DNA of 31,705 nt from JBGOUV01 sp041477815 (GTDB lineage Bacteria; Acidobacteriota; Terriglobia; Bryobacterales; JACQDG01). A model generated the notes under the pieces. It ran no database searches. It saw only the letters and a program-made list of their open reading frames with translations, and was not told where the DNA came from. The position numbers were made by a program, and so were the translations under genes. Position 1 is the first letter of the stretch. Each line of letters opens with the position of its first letter. Location: NCBI GenBank assembly GCA_041477815.1, contig JBGOUV010000021.1, positions 1 to 31,705 on the forward strand. The letters are read 5' to 3'. Positions 31,571 to 31,705 of this stretch are shown here, piece after piece.

Positions 31571-31592
31571 GGTGGACCCCATCGTTTGGACA
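31568..31592 (+). mobile_element. Possible terminal inverted repeat of an IS3-like insertion sequence
   Basis: The sequence begins TGAGGTGGACCCC and continues ATCGTTTGGACA. The TG start, the run of C and the TTGGACA end resemble terminal repeats of IS3-family elements. It abuts the receptor remnant exactly. No transposase is visible within the remaining ~110 bases, so this is tentative. Confidence 0.3.
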
Positions 31593-31634
31593 GAAATTCG
31601 GCGGTCCTTAGATGGTGGAGCGGGCTGACCAAGA

Positions 31635-31652
31635 GGCGGCCCGAAGGCCGCC
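31635..31652. repeat. Short GC hairpin
   Basis: GGCGGCC-CGAA-GGCCGCC is a perfect 7-bp stem with a 4-base loop. No T-run follows, so it is not a standard terminator. Function unknown. Confidence 0.5.
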
Positions 31653-31705
31653 ATCCACTCCGGGCTTGATTCGGCGCTCGGGTCGCATCCCTGCGTTGCC
31701 CTATC

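Larger units (their letters stand above)
30893..31705. other. Gene-poor tail with decayed remnants
   Basis: No intact gene is visible in these 813 bases. They hold a kinase-propeller C-terminal remnant (30909-31178), a receptor C-terminal remnant (31478-31570), a possible insertion-sequence end (31568-31592) and a GC hairpin (31635-31652). The stretch 31179-31477 shows nothing I recognise. Confidence 0.6.

Noticed and set aside
31280..31654. A 124-codon minus-strand frame at the window end
   Set aside because: No family recognised, it overlaps the receptor remnant on the other strand and crosses the IS-like junction; not supported as a gene.

Overview
The window is high-GC DNA that most likely comes from an acidobacterium of the Solibacter/Bryobacter group (Bryobacterales). 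The best evidence is two giant beta-propeller proteins ending in the C-terminal domain known from Solibacter (TIGR03437 type). Supporting features are a PadR regulator beside a MacB-like permease, an Oar-like TonB-dependent receptor with a carboxypeptidase-regulatory N-terminus, a BlaI/M56 pair and a Ser/Thr kinase fused to a TolB-like propeller. This assignment is inference from protein families; no rRNA gene is present.

Layout. 1-593 (minus): the start of an ABC permease and its PadR regulator. 699-7447 (minus): two paralogous secreted propeller proteins whose stop and start codons overlap. 7636-7992 (plus): a DUF192 protein. 8192-20563 (plus): a nearly complete Tad/Flp pilus operon. Its order is TPR lipoprotein (TadD-like), Flp pilin, GT-C-like membrane protein, prepilin peptidase, CpaB, secretin, TadG-like, TadE, TadE, CpaE, CpaF, TadB, TadC; most neighbours overlap by 1-4 bases. 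20707-20991: DUF3303 protein. 21062-22647: BlaI-type repressor and M56 sensor peptidase with a TonB C-terminus. 22676-24340: GH39 glycosidase. 24414-27677: full-length TonB-dependent receptor. 27682-31705: a decayed zone with a truncated receptor, an intact kinase-propeller, a C-terminal remnant of a second kinase-propeller, a remnant of a third receptor and a possible insertion-sequence end.

The most unusual signal is in the leader peptides. Seven genes for exported or pilus proteins carry a repeat or perfect palindrome inside the part that encodes the signal peptide or prepilin leader. Four sequence types are involved: a 75-base hairpin (two copies, one compensatory base-pair change), a GC-rich 43-47-base element (four copies, two as an inverted pair), a 7-base tandem repeat (two arrays in opposite orientation) and a 20-base palindrome. 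In at least four of these genes no usable start codon lies downstream of the repeat, so the repeat must be translated. The cleaved leader appears to be the place where small repeats are tolerated in a compact operon, or where they act on translation.

Working together, the Tad operon would build a thin Flp pilus: CpaF ATPase, TadB/TadC platform, CpaC secretin with CpaB, prepilin peptidase processing Flp and the TadE-type pseudopilins, and CpaE for localisation. Several genes downstream (BlaI, GH39, kinase) show a -10-like box 6-7 bases before the start codon and no Shine-Dalgarno sequence, suggesting leaderless mRNAs.
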